Shown here one piece after another: positions 15,802-23,480 of a DNA stretch of 33,896 bases; the stretch's first letter is position 1, and each line of letters begins with the position of its first letter. The position numbers and the translations under genes were made by a program. This DNA comes from Mycobacterium sp. E796 (GTDB taxonomy: Bacteria; Actinomycetota; Actinomycetes; Mycobacteriales; Mycobacteriaceae). Under the pieces are notes generated by a model, which ran no database searches, was not told where the DNA came from, and saw nothing but the letters and a program-made list of their open reading frames with translations. The DNA lies in assembly GCF_001672815.1 (NCBI RefSeq), contig NZ_LZKK01000029.1:1-33896 (forward strand). The letters are read 5' to 3'.

Positions 15802-16740
15802 CTAGCCCGACTGCAACGACAGCGCCAACGGTCCCAGGGTGATCAGGGCCCCGACCGCTACGGCGATCAGCGTGCTGGCGATGTCCTCGGTCTTGCGGAC
15901 CACCCGGACCCCGACCACCAGGCCGAGAATGACCAGCACCGAAAGCACCAAAGCCACGATGCTGTTCCAGCGCCACAGCTCGTCGAACGCGACAAACAGC
16001 CCGGCGCCGAACGCGACGGCCAGCATCGACTGCAACACGATCAGCGTTCCGCGCCACAACGCCTGCAGCCTGCCGGGTGCCTCATGCGCGCGCTCGGCCT
16101 CGATGCCGAGGCGGTCGTCGTCGCGTTCTTCTTCGGCGAGCGCGTCCGCGCCCCGCTCGGCGCCGCGGCGCCGGGCGGCCTCGTCCGCCAGCGTCTGCCC
16201 GCCGAACAGCGTGGAATCCGACTGCAGGTAGGAGCGCACGAAGGCGGAATCCTCGGACGCCGGCTCGGCCTCGCGCACCTCGGAGTCCATCACGTCCACC
16301 GGGATGTCGGAGTAATGGTCGACCGGGTCCGGGCTCATACCCTCTGCGCCGGACTGACCGGTCCGGTCGGCGGGCACGTCGGCGTGCCGCAGGGGTCGGG
16401 GGTATTCGCTGCGCTCGGGCCCCGTCAGCCGTTGCGGCTGGGGCGGCGACTTGGGCCACCGCGGCTCGGGTTCGGACCAGTACGGGGCTTTGGACTGATC
16501 CTCGGTAACCTGCTCGGCGGTCTGGACCGTTGCGCTGGCCGGAGGTTCGAGTTCGTCGTCACGGATGACGGGGATCTCACCGGTCAGTTCGGCGACGGTG
16601 ACGGCGTCGCTGTCGCCGCGCCGACGGCGGCGCCGCCGGGTGACCGACGGTTCGCCGATCGTTCCATTCCTGGCCAGGAGTTCGGCCACCGAGATCGGCC
16701 GAGTGCCAGGGCTCTCGGTCTCGGAGTGTGGTCCGCTCAT
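15802..16740 (-). CDS. Membrane protein with disordered N-terminus and three C-terminal helices (Rv0497-like)
   Basis: A 312-residue protein. The first two thirds are polar, proline- and acid-rich and include a run of arginines ([12 protein letters not shown]) and conserved-looking short motifs ([25 protein letters not shown]). The last third carries three hydrophobic helices, around [39 protein letters not shown] and [19 protein letters not shown]. The long cytoplasmic tail with repeated VAELL/VAELT motifs looks like a docking or phosphorylation platform, but that is inference. The start ATG 16740 overlaps the ppx1 stop as ATGA, so translation is coupled to the polyphosphatase. Confidence 0.8.
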   Translation of the reverse strand: MSGPHSETESPGTRPISVAELLARNGTIGEPSVTRRRRRRRGDSDAVTVAELTGEIPVIRDDELEPPASATVQTAEQVTEDQSKAPYWSEPEPRWPKSPPQPQRLTGPERSEYPRPLRHADVPADRTGQSGAEGMSPDPVDHYSDIPVDVMDSEVREAEPASEDSAFVRSYLQSDSTLFGGQTLADEAARRRGAERGADALAEEERDDDRLGIEAERAHEAPGRLQALWRGTLIVLQSMLAVAFGAGLFVAFDELWRWNSIVALVLSVLVILGLVVGVRVVRKTEDIASTLIAVAVGALITLGPLALSLQSG

Positions 16741-17753
16741 GATTTGTCGCCCTTCGATCGGTTGGCGTTCCGATCAGCTTTCTGACCTCCAGCATCGCGC
16801 ACCGAAGTCTCGACGAGTGCAGTTCCGTCGGCCTCGCTGTCGAGTTTTCGCAAGATGAGACCCTCCCGCAACGCCCACGGGCAAATGTCCACCTCGTCGA
16901 TCGACAGCACTCGCATACTCGCCTCGGCCACCAGGGCGCCCGCCACGATCTGGGGTGCCCGCTCGGCGCTCACTCCTTCCAATTCAGCCCGGTCAGCGGT
17001 CGTCATCCTAGAGATGAAAGATATGAGTTGTCTGAGGCCGTTTGCTGTCAGCGTCCGCTTCACCCGCGGCCCGGCCGCCGACGGCGCCGCCCCGGTAAGC
17101 CGTGCCAGCGAACGAAACGTCTTCGACGTGGCGACGGCGAGATCGGGGGCGCCGGCGTCCAGCACCGTCTCGCAGGCCTCCGCGAGCTCGGCGTCCAGCC
17201 AGTCGCGCAGCATCGCCACGCGGCGCCGCCCGGGCGGGTCGTCGGGCAGCCATTCGCGGGTCAACCGCCCCGCGCCCAGCGGCAACGACAGCGCGACCTC
17301 GGGCTCCTCGTCGACACCGCTGGACAACTCCAGCGAGCCCCCGCCGATGTCGAGGTTGATGATTCGCCCGGCGCTCCAGCCGTACCAGCGGCGCACCGCC
17401 AGGAACGTCAGGCGCGACTCGTCGACGCCGCGCAGCACCTCCAGCTCGACGCCGGCCTCCTTGCGCACCCGGGACAGCACGTCGTCGGAATTCTCGGCGT
17501 CACGGACCGCCGATGTGGCGAAGGCCATCAGCTCCTCGCAGCCGGAGCTGTCCGCGATCTTGGCGAACTCTTCGATCGTCGAGACCAACTTGTCGGCGCC
17601 GCGCTTGGTGATTTTTCCCGAGCTGTCGATGGACTCGGAGAGGCGCAGCGTGGCCTTCGTGGAACTCATGGGTGTCGGATGCCCACCACGGTGGGCGTCA
17701 ACCACCAACAGATGGACCGTGTTGCTGCCCACGTCGAGCACACCTAACCGCAC
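16737..17753 (-). CDS. ppx1: Exopolyphosphatase Ppx1 (Ppx/GppA family)
   Basis: A 338-residue member of the ASKHA Ppx/GppA family, which degrades inorganic polyphosphate from its ends or hydrolyses pppGpp. The phosphate-1 motif is [15 protein letters not shown] at the N-terminus and phosphate-2 is [15 protein letters not shown]. It is shorter than E. coli Ppx and lacks its C-terminal domains, as is usual in mycobacteria, where Rv0496 is the short-chain exopolyphosphatase Ppx1. The start is GTG 17753. TAGGTT (17765-17760) ends 6 nt before it, suggesting a leaderless mRNA. The gene leads a four-gene minus-strand run and lies beside a tandem repeat. Confidence 0.92.
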   Translation of the reverse strand: MRLGVLDVGSNTVHLLVVDAHRGGHPTPMSSTKATLRLSESIDSSGKITKRGADKLVSTIEEFAKIADSSGCEELMAFATSAVRDAENSDDVLSRVRKEAGVELEVLRGVDESRLTFLAVRRWYGWSAGRIINLDIGGGSLELSSGVDEEPEVALSLPLGAGRLTREWLPDDPPGRRRVAMLRDWLDAELAEACETVLDAGAPDLAVATSKTFRSLARLTGAAPSAAGPRVKRTLTANGLRQLISFISRMTTADRAELEGVSAERAPQIVAGALVAEASMRVLSIDEVDICPWALREGLILRKLDSEADGTALVETSVRDAGGQKADRNANRSKGDKS

Positions 17754-17759
17754 AGAAAC

Positions 17760-17765
17760 AACCTA
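17760..17765 (-). promoter_or_regulatory. Candidate -10 of a leaderless ppx1 transcript
   Basis: TAGGTT on the minus strand fits TANNNT and is followed by 6 nt and then GTG 17753. The hexamer runs into the first bases of the 57-bp tandem repeat, so the -35 region of ppx1 would be made of repeat sequence. Confidence 0.4.
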
Positions 17766-17885
17766 GTCGGGTGACGATGCGCGCCGCGCAGTGGCGCGAG
17801 GAGGAAGCCGACAATCGACCTAGTCGGGTGACGATGCGCGCCGCGCAGTGGCGCGAGGAGGAAGCCGACAATCGACCTAGTCGGG
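17761..17885. repeat. MIRU-like 57-bp tandem repeat, 2.2 copies
   Basis: Two exact 57-bp units (17761-17817 and 17818-17874) are followed by an 11-base start of a third (17875-17885). Each unit begins ACCTAGTCGGG and contains TGACGATGCG, a central GCGCGCCGCGCAGTGGCGCG and a GAGGAGGAAGCC purine block. The length is 19 codons, so on the plus strand it reads through as a 19-residue peptide repeat containing [11 protein letters not shown]. Size, intergenic position, strong ribosome-binding-site-like block and in-frame length fit mycobacterial interspersed repetitive units. Copy number may vary between strains. Confidence 0.85.
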
Positions 17886-17949
17886 CTGCAGGGGGGGCGC
17901 CGCGGAGGGCAGCCGTGTGTCAGCGGCGTCACCAGGCGGAATCGTGGAC

Positions 17950-17955
17950 TAACGT
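17950..17955 (+). promoter_or_regulatory. Candidate -10 of a leaderless Rv0495c-like transcript
   Basis: TAACGT fits TANNNT and ends 7 nt before ATG 17963. No Shine-Dalgarno sequence precedes that ATG, so leaderless translation is plausible. This also argues against starting the protein upstream within the repeat. Confidence 0.4.
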
Positions 17956-17962
17956 TGATCAA

Positions 17963-18748
17963 ATGGCAGATCCACAGCCGCAACCGGGTCAAGAGGTCGA
18001 ATTGGACTTCGCCCGTGAATGGGTGGAGTTCTACGACCCGGACAACCCCGAGCACCTGATTGCGGCCGACATGACCTGGCTGCTGTCGCGCTGGACGTGC
18101 GTGTTCGGCACCCCGGCCTGCCGCGGCACGGTCGAGGGCCGCCCGGACGACGGGTGCTGCTCGCACGGCGCGTTCTTGTCCGACGACGACGACAGGGCGC
18201 GGCTCGACGACGCGGTCAAGACGCTGACCGACGACGATTGGCAGTTCCGCGAAAAGGGCTTGGGCCGCAAGGGTTATCTGGAGCTCGACGAGCACGACGG
18301 CCAGCCCCAGTACCGCACCCGCAAGCACAAGGACGCCTGCATCTTTCTCAACCGGCCCGGCTTCGCCGGCGGCGTGGGATGCGCCCTGCACACCAAGGCC
18401 CTCAAGCTGGGCGTGGCTCCCCTGACCATGAAGCCCGACGTCTGCTGGCAGCTGCCCATCCGGCGCAGCCAGGAGTGGGTGACCCTGCCCGACGGCACCG
18501 AAATCCTCAAAACCTGGGTCACCGAATACGATCGCCGCGGCTGGGGCTCCGGCGGCGCGGACCTGCACTGGTATTGCACCGGCGATCCGGGCGCCCACGT
18601 GGGCGCCAAGCAGGTCTGGGAAAGCATGGCCGACGAGCTCCGAGAGCTGCTGGGGAACAAGGCCTACGCCGAGCTGGCGGCAATGTGCAAGCGCCGCAGC
18701 AAGTTAGGGCTCATCGCGGTGCACCCGGCCACCCGGGTCGCCGAGTAG
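17963..18748 (+). CDS. Cysteine-rich conserved protein (Rv0495c-like)
   Basis: A 261-residue soluble protein with a striking set of cysteines: [55 protein letters not shown] and AMCKRR. The spacing resembles metal- or Fe-S-binding proteins of the YkgJ/DUF3109 kind, in which a C-x(n)-C-C cluster chelates iron or zinc; that comparison is inference. The frame stays open upstream through the tandem repeat, but ATG 17963 (MADPQPQPG) is preferred because a -10 hexamer lies just before it and the upstream peptide is repeat-derived. It is divergent from ppx1 and convergent, 13 bp apart, with the FadR-type regulator. Function is unknown; redox or metal handling is a reasonable guess. Confidence 0.85.
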   Translation: MADPQPQPGQEVELDFAREWVEFYDPDNPEHLIAADMTWLLSRWTCVFGTPACRGTVEGRPDDGCCSHGAFLSDDDDRARLDDAVKTLTDDDWQFREKGLGRKGYLELDEHDGQPQYRTRKHKDACIFLNRPGFAGGVGCALHTKALKLGVAPLTMKPDVCWQLPIRRSQEWVTLPDGTEILKTWVTEYDRRGWGSGGADLHWYCTGDPGAHVGAKQVWESMADELRELLGNKAYAELAAMCKRRSKLGLIAVHPATRVAE

Positions 18749-18761
18749 CCGAAGCCGCGGC

Positions 18762-19484
18762 TCAGGCCTCGTGAGTTTTCTTGTACGCCAACATCATTCG
18801 CAGCGCGCTCGCGTTTAAGTAGCCCTCGACCGCCGCGGCCGCCGCCTCGGCGTCGCGCGCCAGCACCGCGTCGGTGATCGCCCTCAGGTCGGCCACCACC
18901 GGGGCCGCGTCCTCATAGGCGGCGGTGAGCTCGTGCTCGCGGCCGCCGAACGCGTGCTCGACCCAGCGATACATCAAACCCAGCGCGCGGTTGCGGCTGC
19001 CGTGGATGAGCACCCGGAAGTATGCGACGTCGGCCGCCTGCAGCGCCGCGGCGCCCTCGGCGTCGGCCACCGCCGCCAGCGCCGCGCGCAGCGCCTCGGC
19101 GTCCTCCGGCGCTCCCCGCTGGGCGGCCAACCGGCCGATCAGCGGGCCCAGCGCCGCCCGGATCTCCAGCAGTTCGCCCAGGAACTCCGGTCCGAGCCTG
19201 CGGACTAGCGCCTCCACCACCGCGGGGTGGGTGAGCGCCTCGGGGTCGCGCACTACGTTGCCGCTGCCGTGCCGCGCCTCGATGAGGCCCATCTGCTGCA
19301 GACGGGCCAGGCCCAACCGCAGCGACGTGCGGTTCACGTTGAGCTGCTCGGCCAGGTCCCGCTCGGGAGGCAGCAAGGATCCGGGCGGAAAGGCGCCGTC
19401 GAGGATCGCGTCGGCGATCGACGCGGCGATCTGTTCGTCTACCCGCTGTCGATCCGGCGGCTGCAGCGCACTTGACTGGTTCAT
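18762..19484 (-). CDS. GntR/FadR-family transcriptional regulator (Rv0494-like)
   Basis: A 240-residue regulator with an N-terminal winged helix ([20 protein letters not shown], then [20 protein letters not shown] and a wing at [10 protein letters not shown]) and a C-terminal all-helical FCD/FadR ligand domain. The M. tuberculosis orthologue is described as a fatty-acyl-CoA-responsive FadR-like regulator. The start is chosen as ATG 19484: the in-frame TTG at 19496 lies inside a likely -10 hexamer (TATATT, 19500-19495) and could not be in the transcript. A 15-bp palindrome at 19483-19497 covers the start, fitting autorepression. It is divergent from the lipocalin-like/GMC operon, which it probably also controls. 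Confidence 0.9.
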   Translation of the reverse strand: MNQSSALQPPDRQRVDEQIAASIADAILDGAFPPGSLLPPERDLAEQLNVNRTSLRLGLARLQQMGLIEARHGSGNVVRDPEALTHPAVVEALVRRLGPEFLGELLEIRAALGPLIGRLAAQRGAPEDAEALRAALAAVADAEGAAALQAADVAYFRVLIHGSRNRALGLMYRWVEHAFGGREHELTAAYEDAAPVVADLRAITDAVLARDAEAAAAAVEGYLNASALRMMLAYKKTHEA

Positions 19485-19502
19485 TGGCTCATCCAATATA
19501 GT
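19472..19502. promoter_or_regulatory. Overlapping divergent promoters with a palindromic operator
   Basis: On the plus strand TTGACT (19472-19477) and TATAGT (19497-19502) are 19 nt apart and face the Rv0493c-like operon. On the minus strand TATATT (19500-19495) faces the FadR-type gene, so the two -10 hexamers share the TATA at 19497-19500. The palindrome ATTGGCTCATCCAAT (19483-19497; 5-bp arms, 5-nt spacer) lies between the plus-strand -35 and -10 and over the minus-strand start site. A bound repressor would block both directions. The sequence only loosely resembles the GntR/FadR type (T-G-G...C-C-A). Confidence 0.5.
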
Positions 19503-19560
19503 GGACGAACCGGGCGCGGGGCATCATGCCCACCGGCGCGTCCGAACCGGAGGTGAACAC

Positions 19561-20517
19561 ATGGACGACGAGATGCGATCGGCCACGGCCCCGCGCTGGC
19601 GGGGCAAGGCCGGCCGCCTGGAAGTCTGGTACGCCACCTTGTCGGACGCGGCGACCCACGCCGGGCTGTGGATCCACTGCGAGACGGTGGCCCCGCTGCA
19701 CGCGGCGGACGCCCCCTACGCGCACGGCTGGGCGACCTGGTTCGCGCCCGACGGCCCGCCGCGCACCGAGCGGTTCGGCCCCGAACCCACGTCGCCCGCG
19801 GCGGGAGCTGCCTGGTTCGACGCGGCCGGGGTGCGCGCGTCCCACGAAAGGCTGGCCGGCAACGCCGGATCGCTGGCGTGGGAGCTGTCATGGAAGGACG
19901 CCGGCACGCCGCTGTGGACGTTCCCGCGCGCGGCCTGGGAGCGCGAGCTGTTGCCGGGCGCCCAGGTGGTCCTGGCGCCGACCGCCGAGTTCGCCGGGTC
20001 ATTGACCGTCGCCGACGCCACGGTGCAGGTCGACGGCTGGCGCGGCGGCGTCGCCCACATCTACGGGCACGGCAACGCCCGGCGCTGGGGATGGATTCAC
20101 GCCGACCTCGGTAACGGCGACGTCATGGAAGCGGTCACGGCCGTCTCCCACAAACCGGGGCTGCGCAGGCTCGCGCCGATGGCGTTCGTCCGCTTCCGCA
20201 TCGACGGAAAAGATTGGCCCACAGGCCCTTTGCCGTCGCTGCGGATCCGCACGACGCTGGGGGTGCGGCACTGGCAGCTGGAGGGGCGCATCGGCGGTCG
20301 CCGGGTCCTCATCCGGGTCGACCAACCGCCGGAGAGGTGCGTGAGCCTGGGCTACACCGACCCCGACGGCGGCCGCGCAGTGTGTACGAACACCGAGCAG
20401 GCCGACATCCACATCGAGTTCGACGACCGGCGCTGGTCGGTGCTGGGAACCGGGCATGCCGAGGTCGGGCTGCGCGGCGCCGACGCCCCGGAGATCAACG
20501 AAAGGATCCCCACGTGA
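19561..20517 (+). CDS. Conserved protein, possibly lipocalin-like (AttH/CrtC type; Rv0493c-like)
   Basis: A 318-residue, tryptophan-rich, mostly beta protein without signal peptide or membrane helix. Segments such as LEVWYATLSDAATHAGLWIH, HIYGHGNARRWGWIHADLGN and LRIRTTLGVRHWQLEGRIGG recall the two-barrel AttH/CrtC (hydroxyneurosporene-synthase-like) fold that handles hydrophobic small molecules. This is a weak, pattern-based resemblance. The start is ATG 19561 with a strong GGAGGTGA just upstream. It ends in a 4-bp GTGA overlap with the next gene and leads a three-gene operon with a GMC oxidoreductase, which suggests a lipid or terpenoid substrate. Confidence 0.75.
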   Translation: MDDEMRSATAPRWRGKAGRLEVWYATLSDAATHAGLWIHCETVAPLHAADAPYAHGWATWFAPDGPPRTERFGPEPTSPAAGAAWFDAAGVRASHERLAGNAGSLAWELSWKDAGTPLWTFPRAAWERELLPGAQVVLAPTAEFAGSLTVADATVQVDGWRGGVAHIYGHGNARRWGWIHADLGNGDVMEAVTAVSHKPGLRRLAPMAFVRFRIDGKDWPTGPLPSLRIRTTLGVRHWQLEGRIGGRRVLIRVDQPPERCVSLGYTDPDGGRAVCTNTEQADIHIEFDDRRWSVLGTGHAEVGLRGADAPEINERIPT

Positions 20518-20843
20518 GTTTTGCTCTGGACCCGCCCCTGCTGTTTGCCGCCGGAGTGCTCATCGAGCGGCAACTTCCCGCCGACCGCCGCGATCTGGCC
20601 GAGGCCGCCACGCTCGGGATCTTCTTCGGCGGCTCGTTCGGGCTCTACAACAACGTGCCCGGCCTCGGAGTGCTGTGGCGGCCCTTCCGCGCCCGCAACG
20701 GGCGCGACTTCATGTGGAACAGCGGCGTTTTCGGCGTCGACACGGCGCGGGCGGGCTGGCCGCTGCACGCAGCGGCGGGCGCCATCTTCGCCACCTATCC
20801 GTTCTTCATCAAGTTGGGGCGCCGGCTCGGACGCATCGTATGA
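20514..20843 (+). CDS. Small conserved, possibly membrane-associated protein (Rv0492A-like)
   Basis: A 109-residue protein starting at GTG 20514 in a GTGA overlap with the preceding gene and ending in an ATGA overlap with the GMC oxidoreductase, so all three are translationally coupled. It has moderately hydrophobic stretches (PPLLFAAGVLIER, TLGIFFGGSFGLYNNVPGLG and AGWPLHAAAGAIFATYPFFI) and a basic C-terminus (KLGRRLGRIV). It could be a membrane-bound or membrane-associated subunit, for example an anchor for the oxidoreductase. I recognise no characterised family. Confidence 0.75.
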   Translation: MSFALDPPLLFAAGVLIERQLPADRRDLAEAATLGIFFGGSFGLYNNVPGLGVLWRPFRARNGRDFMWNSGVFGVDTARAGWPLHAAAGAIFATYPFFIKLGRRLGRIV

Positions 20844-22693
20844 GCCGTCTCGCCGCGTCGTTCGGCGCCGCGCTGCTCCCCGAGGAGTGCGGCGGCCCGG
20901 CACCGGCCCAGCTCGTCGAGCGCGTCGACCGCTACCTGAACCGGCTGCCCGCGACCTCCCGGTGGGCCGTGCGGGCCGGACTGCTCTCGGTCGCCGCGGC
21001 CAGCTACCTCACCAGCGGGCGCTCACTGTCGCGGCTCGACGCCGGCCAACGGGACCGGGTGCTGCGGCGGGTCGCGGCGCTCGGCCCCGACGCCGGCGCG
21101 GCGGTCGAGGCCATGAAGGCGGTCGTGTTGCTCGCCAACGGCGCGGAAACCTATGCGCCGGAGCTCCTTTCGCGTGCGCAGCGACACGACATCGCGCGTC
21201 CCGATGCGCCGTTGACCGTCACCCCGTCGACCGAGAGCCCCTCCATCGTCGCCGCCGACGCCGTCATCGTGGGGTCCGGCGCCGGCGGCGCGATGGCGGC
21301 CCGCACATTGGCGCGGGCCGGCCTCGACACCGTCGTGCTCGAGGAGGGACGCCGCTGGACGGTCGAGGAGTTCCGCAGCACCCACCCGATCGACCGCTAC
21401 GCCGGCCTGTACCGCGGCGCGGGCGCCACCGTCGCGCTGGGGCGCCCTTCGGTGGTGCTGCCCATCGGTCGGGCGGTCGGCGGCACCACCGTGGTGAACT
21501 CCGGCACGTGTTACCGGCCGCCGGCCGGCGTGGTGCGGCGCTGGAGCGAGGACTTCGGCCTGCACCTGGCCGATCCGGACCGGCTGGCCGAGCGCCTCGA
21601 CGACGTCGAGCGCACGCTGCGGGTGGCGCCGGTGCCGCTGGGGATCATGGGCCGCAACGGGCGCCTGCTGCTGGACGCCGCGACGACGCTGGGCTGGCGA
21701 GCGGCGCCGATCCCGCGCAACGCACCGGGCTGCGAAGGCTGTTGCCAGTGCGCGATCGGCTGCCCGCGAAACGCCAAGTTTGGCGTGCACCTCAACGCGT
21801 TGCCGCAGGCATGTGCCGCGGGGGCGCGGATCATCTCGCACGCCCGCGTCGAGCGGGTGCTGCACCGGCACGGACGCGCCCGCGGCGTGCGGGCCCGCCG
21901 GCCCGACGGCACGGCGCTGGACGTCCTTGCGGACACCGTCGTCGTCGCGGCCGGGGCCACCGAGACGCCGGGGCTCTTGCGGCGCAGCGGTTTTGGCGCA
22001 CACCCCCGCCTCGGCCGAAACCTCGCGCTGCACCCGGCAATGATGCTGGCCGGGCGGTTCGACGACGACGTCGTCGCCTGGCACGGGGTGCTGCAGAGCG
22101 CGGCCGTCCACGAGTTCCACGAGTCCCACGGTGTGCTGATCGAAGCAACCTCCACGCCGCCGGGGATGGGCTCGATGGTCTACCCCGGCTACGGCGCCGA
22201 GCTGCTCGGCTGGCTGGACCGCGCGCCCCAGGTCGCGACGTTCGGGGCGATGGTGGCCGATCGGGGCGTCGGCTCGGTGTCCTCGGTGCGCGGCGAGACG
22301 CTGGTGCGCTACAACCTCGCCCGGGGCGACGCCGCCAAGCTGATGGTTGCGATCGAGGCCATGGGCCGGCTGCTGTTCACCGCCGGCGCCGTCGAGGTGC
22401 TCACCGGCCTGCCCGGCGCGACGACCGTGGCGTCGCTGCCCGCGCTGCGCGACGCGCTGGGGCGAAGCGACGCCCGAAGCCTGCACCTGGCCGCCTTCCA
22501 CCCCACAGGGACCGCGGCGGCGGGCCGCGATGAGCAGCGGTGCCCGGTCGACGAGACGGGGCGGCTGCGCGGCGTGGACGGCGTCTGGGTCGCCGACGCG
22601 TCGATCCTGCCGAGCTGCCCGGAGGTGAACCCGCAGCTGTCGATCATGGCGCTGGCGCTCGGGGTGGCCGACGAAATCGTCGGCGCGCGCTAG
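20840..22693 (+). CDS. GMC-family FAD oxidoreductase with cysteine cluster (Rv0492c-like)
   Basis: A 617-residue flavoprotein. After an N-terminal helical domain of about 130 residues comes the FAD-binding motif AVIVGSGAGGAMAARTLARA, the RAVGGTTVVNSGT loop typical of alcohol oxidases, and the C-terminal GMC region with the catalytic pair in LAAFHPTGTAAAG (His) and CPEVNPQLSIMALALG (Asn). A cluster CEGCCQCAIGCPRNAK mid-protein recalls long-chain fatty-alcohol oxidases and could bind a metal or Fe-S centre. Probable reaction: oxidation of a long-chain or steroid-like alcohol. The start is ATG 20840 in an ATGA overlap with the small upstream gene. A FadR-type regulator heads the divergent side. 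Confidence 0.87.
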   Translation: MSRLAASFGAALLPEECGGPAPAQLVERVDRYLNRLPATSRWAVRAGLLSVAAASYLTSGRSLSRLDAGQRDRVLRRVAALGPDAGAAVEAMKAVVLLANGAETYAPELLSRAQRHDIARPDAPLTVTPSTESPSIVAADAVIVGSGAGGAMAARTLARAGLDTVVLEEGRRWTVEEFRSTHPIDRYAGLYRGAGATVALGRPSVVLPIGRAVGGTTVVNSGTCYRPPAGVVRRWSEDFGLHLADPDRLAERLDDVERTLRVAPVPLGIMGRNGRLLLDAATTLGWRAAPIPRNAPGCEGCCQCAIGCPRNAKFGVHLNALPQACAAGARIISHARVERVLHRHGRARGVRARRPDGTALDVLADTVVVAAGATETPGLLRRSGFGAHPRLGRNLALHPAMMLAGRFDDDVVAWHGVLQSAAVHEFHESHGVLIEATSTPPGMGSMVYPGYGAELLGWLDRAPQVATFGAMVADRGVGSVSSVRGETLVRYNLARGDAAKLMVAIEAMGRLLFTAGAVEVLTGLPGATTVASLPALRDALGRSDARSLHLAAFHPTGTAAAGRDEQRCPVDETGRLRGVDGVWVADASILPSCPEVNPQLSIMALALGVADEIVGAR

Positions 22694-22796
22694 TTGCGTG
22701 TGCGTCCTGGGCGCCCTGAACGCACGATCCCCGCCCCCGGTACACACTCGACCGTCCTGAATGCACACTCGTGGCGGTGGGCGGCGACGCGAGCGG
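22694..22796. repeat. Intergenic region with degenerate CCTGAAYGCACR repeats
   Basis: This 103-bp spacer between the convergent GMC gene and regX3 contains two related units: CCCTGAACGCACGATC and TCCTGAATGCACACTC, plus GTACACACTCGACCG. They share CCTGAAYGCAC. Similar GTGTGCATTCAGGACG-type sequences occur between convergent mycobacterial genes, from memory. It may serve as a transcript end or be a small dispersed repeat. Confidence 0.4.
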
Positions 22797-23480
22797 TTAG
22801 CCCTCGAGCTTGTATCCCAACCCGCGCACCGTGACCAGGTGCACCGGGTTGGCCGGGTCGGCCTCGATCTTCGAGCGCAGGCGCTTGACGTGCACGTCGA
22901 GTGTCTTGGTGTCACCGACGTAATCCGCACCCCACACCCGGTCGATCAGCTGGCCGCGGGTCAGCACCCGCCCGCTGTTGCGCATCAGGTATTCGAGTAG
23001 GTCGAATTCCTTAAGCGGCAACGTGATCGTGTCACCGTTGACGGAGACGACATGGCGCTCGACGTCCATCCGGACCGGCCCGGACTCAAGGACACCGTCG
23101 CTGATCTCGGAGTCGTCGTCGCCGCCGCGGCGCAGTACCGCGCGGATCCGGGCGATCAGTTCGCGCGCCGAATAGGGTTTGGTGACATAGTCATCCGCGC
23201 CGAGCTCGAGGCCGACGACCTTGTCGATCTCGCTGTCGCGGGCGGTCACCATGATCACCGGCACGCTGGAACGGGCGCGCAGCTGCTTGCACACGTCGGT
23301 GCCGGACATGCCCGGCAGCATCAGGTCGAGCAGCACAATGTCGGCGCCGCCGCGATCGAACTCGGCGAGTGCTGCGGGTCCATCGGTCACGACCGTGGCC
23401 TCAAAGCCCTCCTTGCGCAGGAGGAATGCCAGAGGATCGGCCAACGACTCCTCGTCCTCCACGATCAGCACGCTCGTCAT
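22797..23480 (-). CDS. regX3: Response regulator RegX3 (OmpR/PhoB type)
   Basis: The response regulator of the SenX3-RegX3 phosphate-starvation system, 227 residues. The receiver domain has acidic residues at EDEE, the phosphorylated aspartate D52 in [13 protein letters not shown], and the conserved lysine in [10 protein letters not shown]. The C-terminal winged-helix domain contains [15 protein letters not shown] and [19 protein letters not shown]. It appears almost identical to the M. tuberculosis protein. It activates Pst phosphate uptake and, in pathogens, ESX-5 secretion genes. ATG 23480 overlaps the senX3 stop as ATGA. In M. tuberculosis these two genes are separated by MIRU repeats; here there are none. 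Confidence 0.98.
   Translation of the reverse strand: MTSVLIVEDEESLADPLAFLLRKEGFEATVVTDGPAALAEFDRGGADIVLLDLMLPGMSGTDVCKQLRARSSVPVIMVTARDSEIDKVVGLELGADDYVTKPYSARELIARIRAVLRRGGDDDSEISDGVLESGPVRMDVERHVVSVNGDTITLPLKEFDLLEYLMRNSGRVLTRGQLIDRVWGADYVGDTKTLDVHVKRLRSKIEADPANPVHLVTVRGLGYKLEG

Noticed and set aside
17672..17962. Start of the Rv0495c-like protein inside or before the tandem repeat
   Set aside because: The frame is open only because the repeat unit is a multiple of three. The ATG at 17963 has a -10 hexamer at leaderless spacing.
18925..19560. Extension of the lipocalin-like gene upstream through the FadR-type gene
   Set aside because: The extension is antisense to the regulator and Ser/Arg-rich. 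ATG 19561 has a strong GGAGGTGA site.
20456..20839. Extension of the GMC gene upstream of ATG 20840, and a second long overlapping plus frame 20521-22533
   Set aside because: The extension overlaps two tightly coupled genes, and the ATGA junction fixes the start. The second frame is a shadow with Arg/Pro-rich translation and no family motifs.
21023..22930. Long minus-strand frame of 635 codons antisense to the GMC gene
   Set aside because: It also crosses the 3' end of regX3, and the real genes on both sides have full family motifs. The translation is Arg/His-rich shadow.
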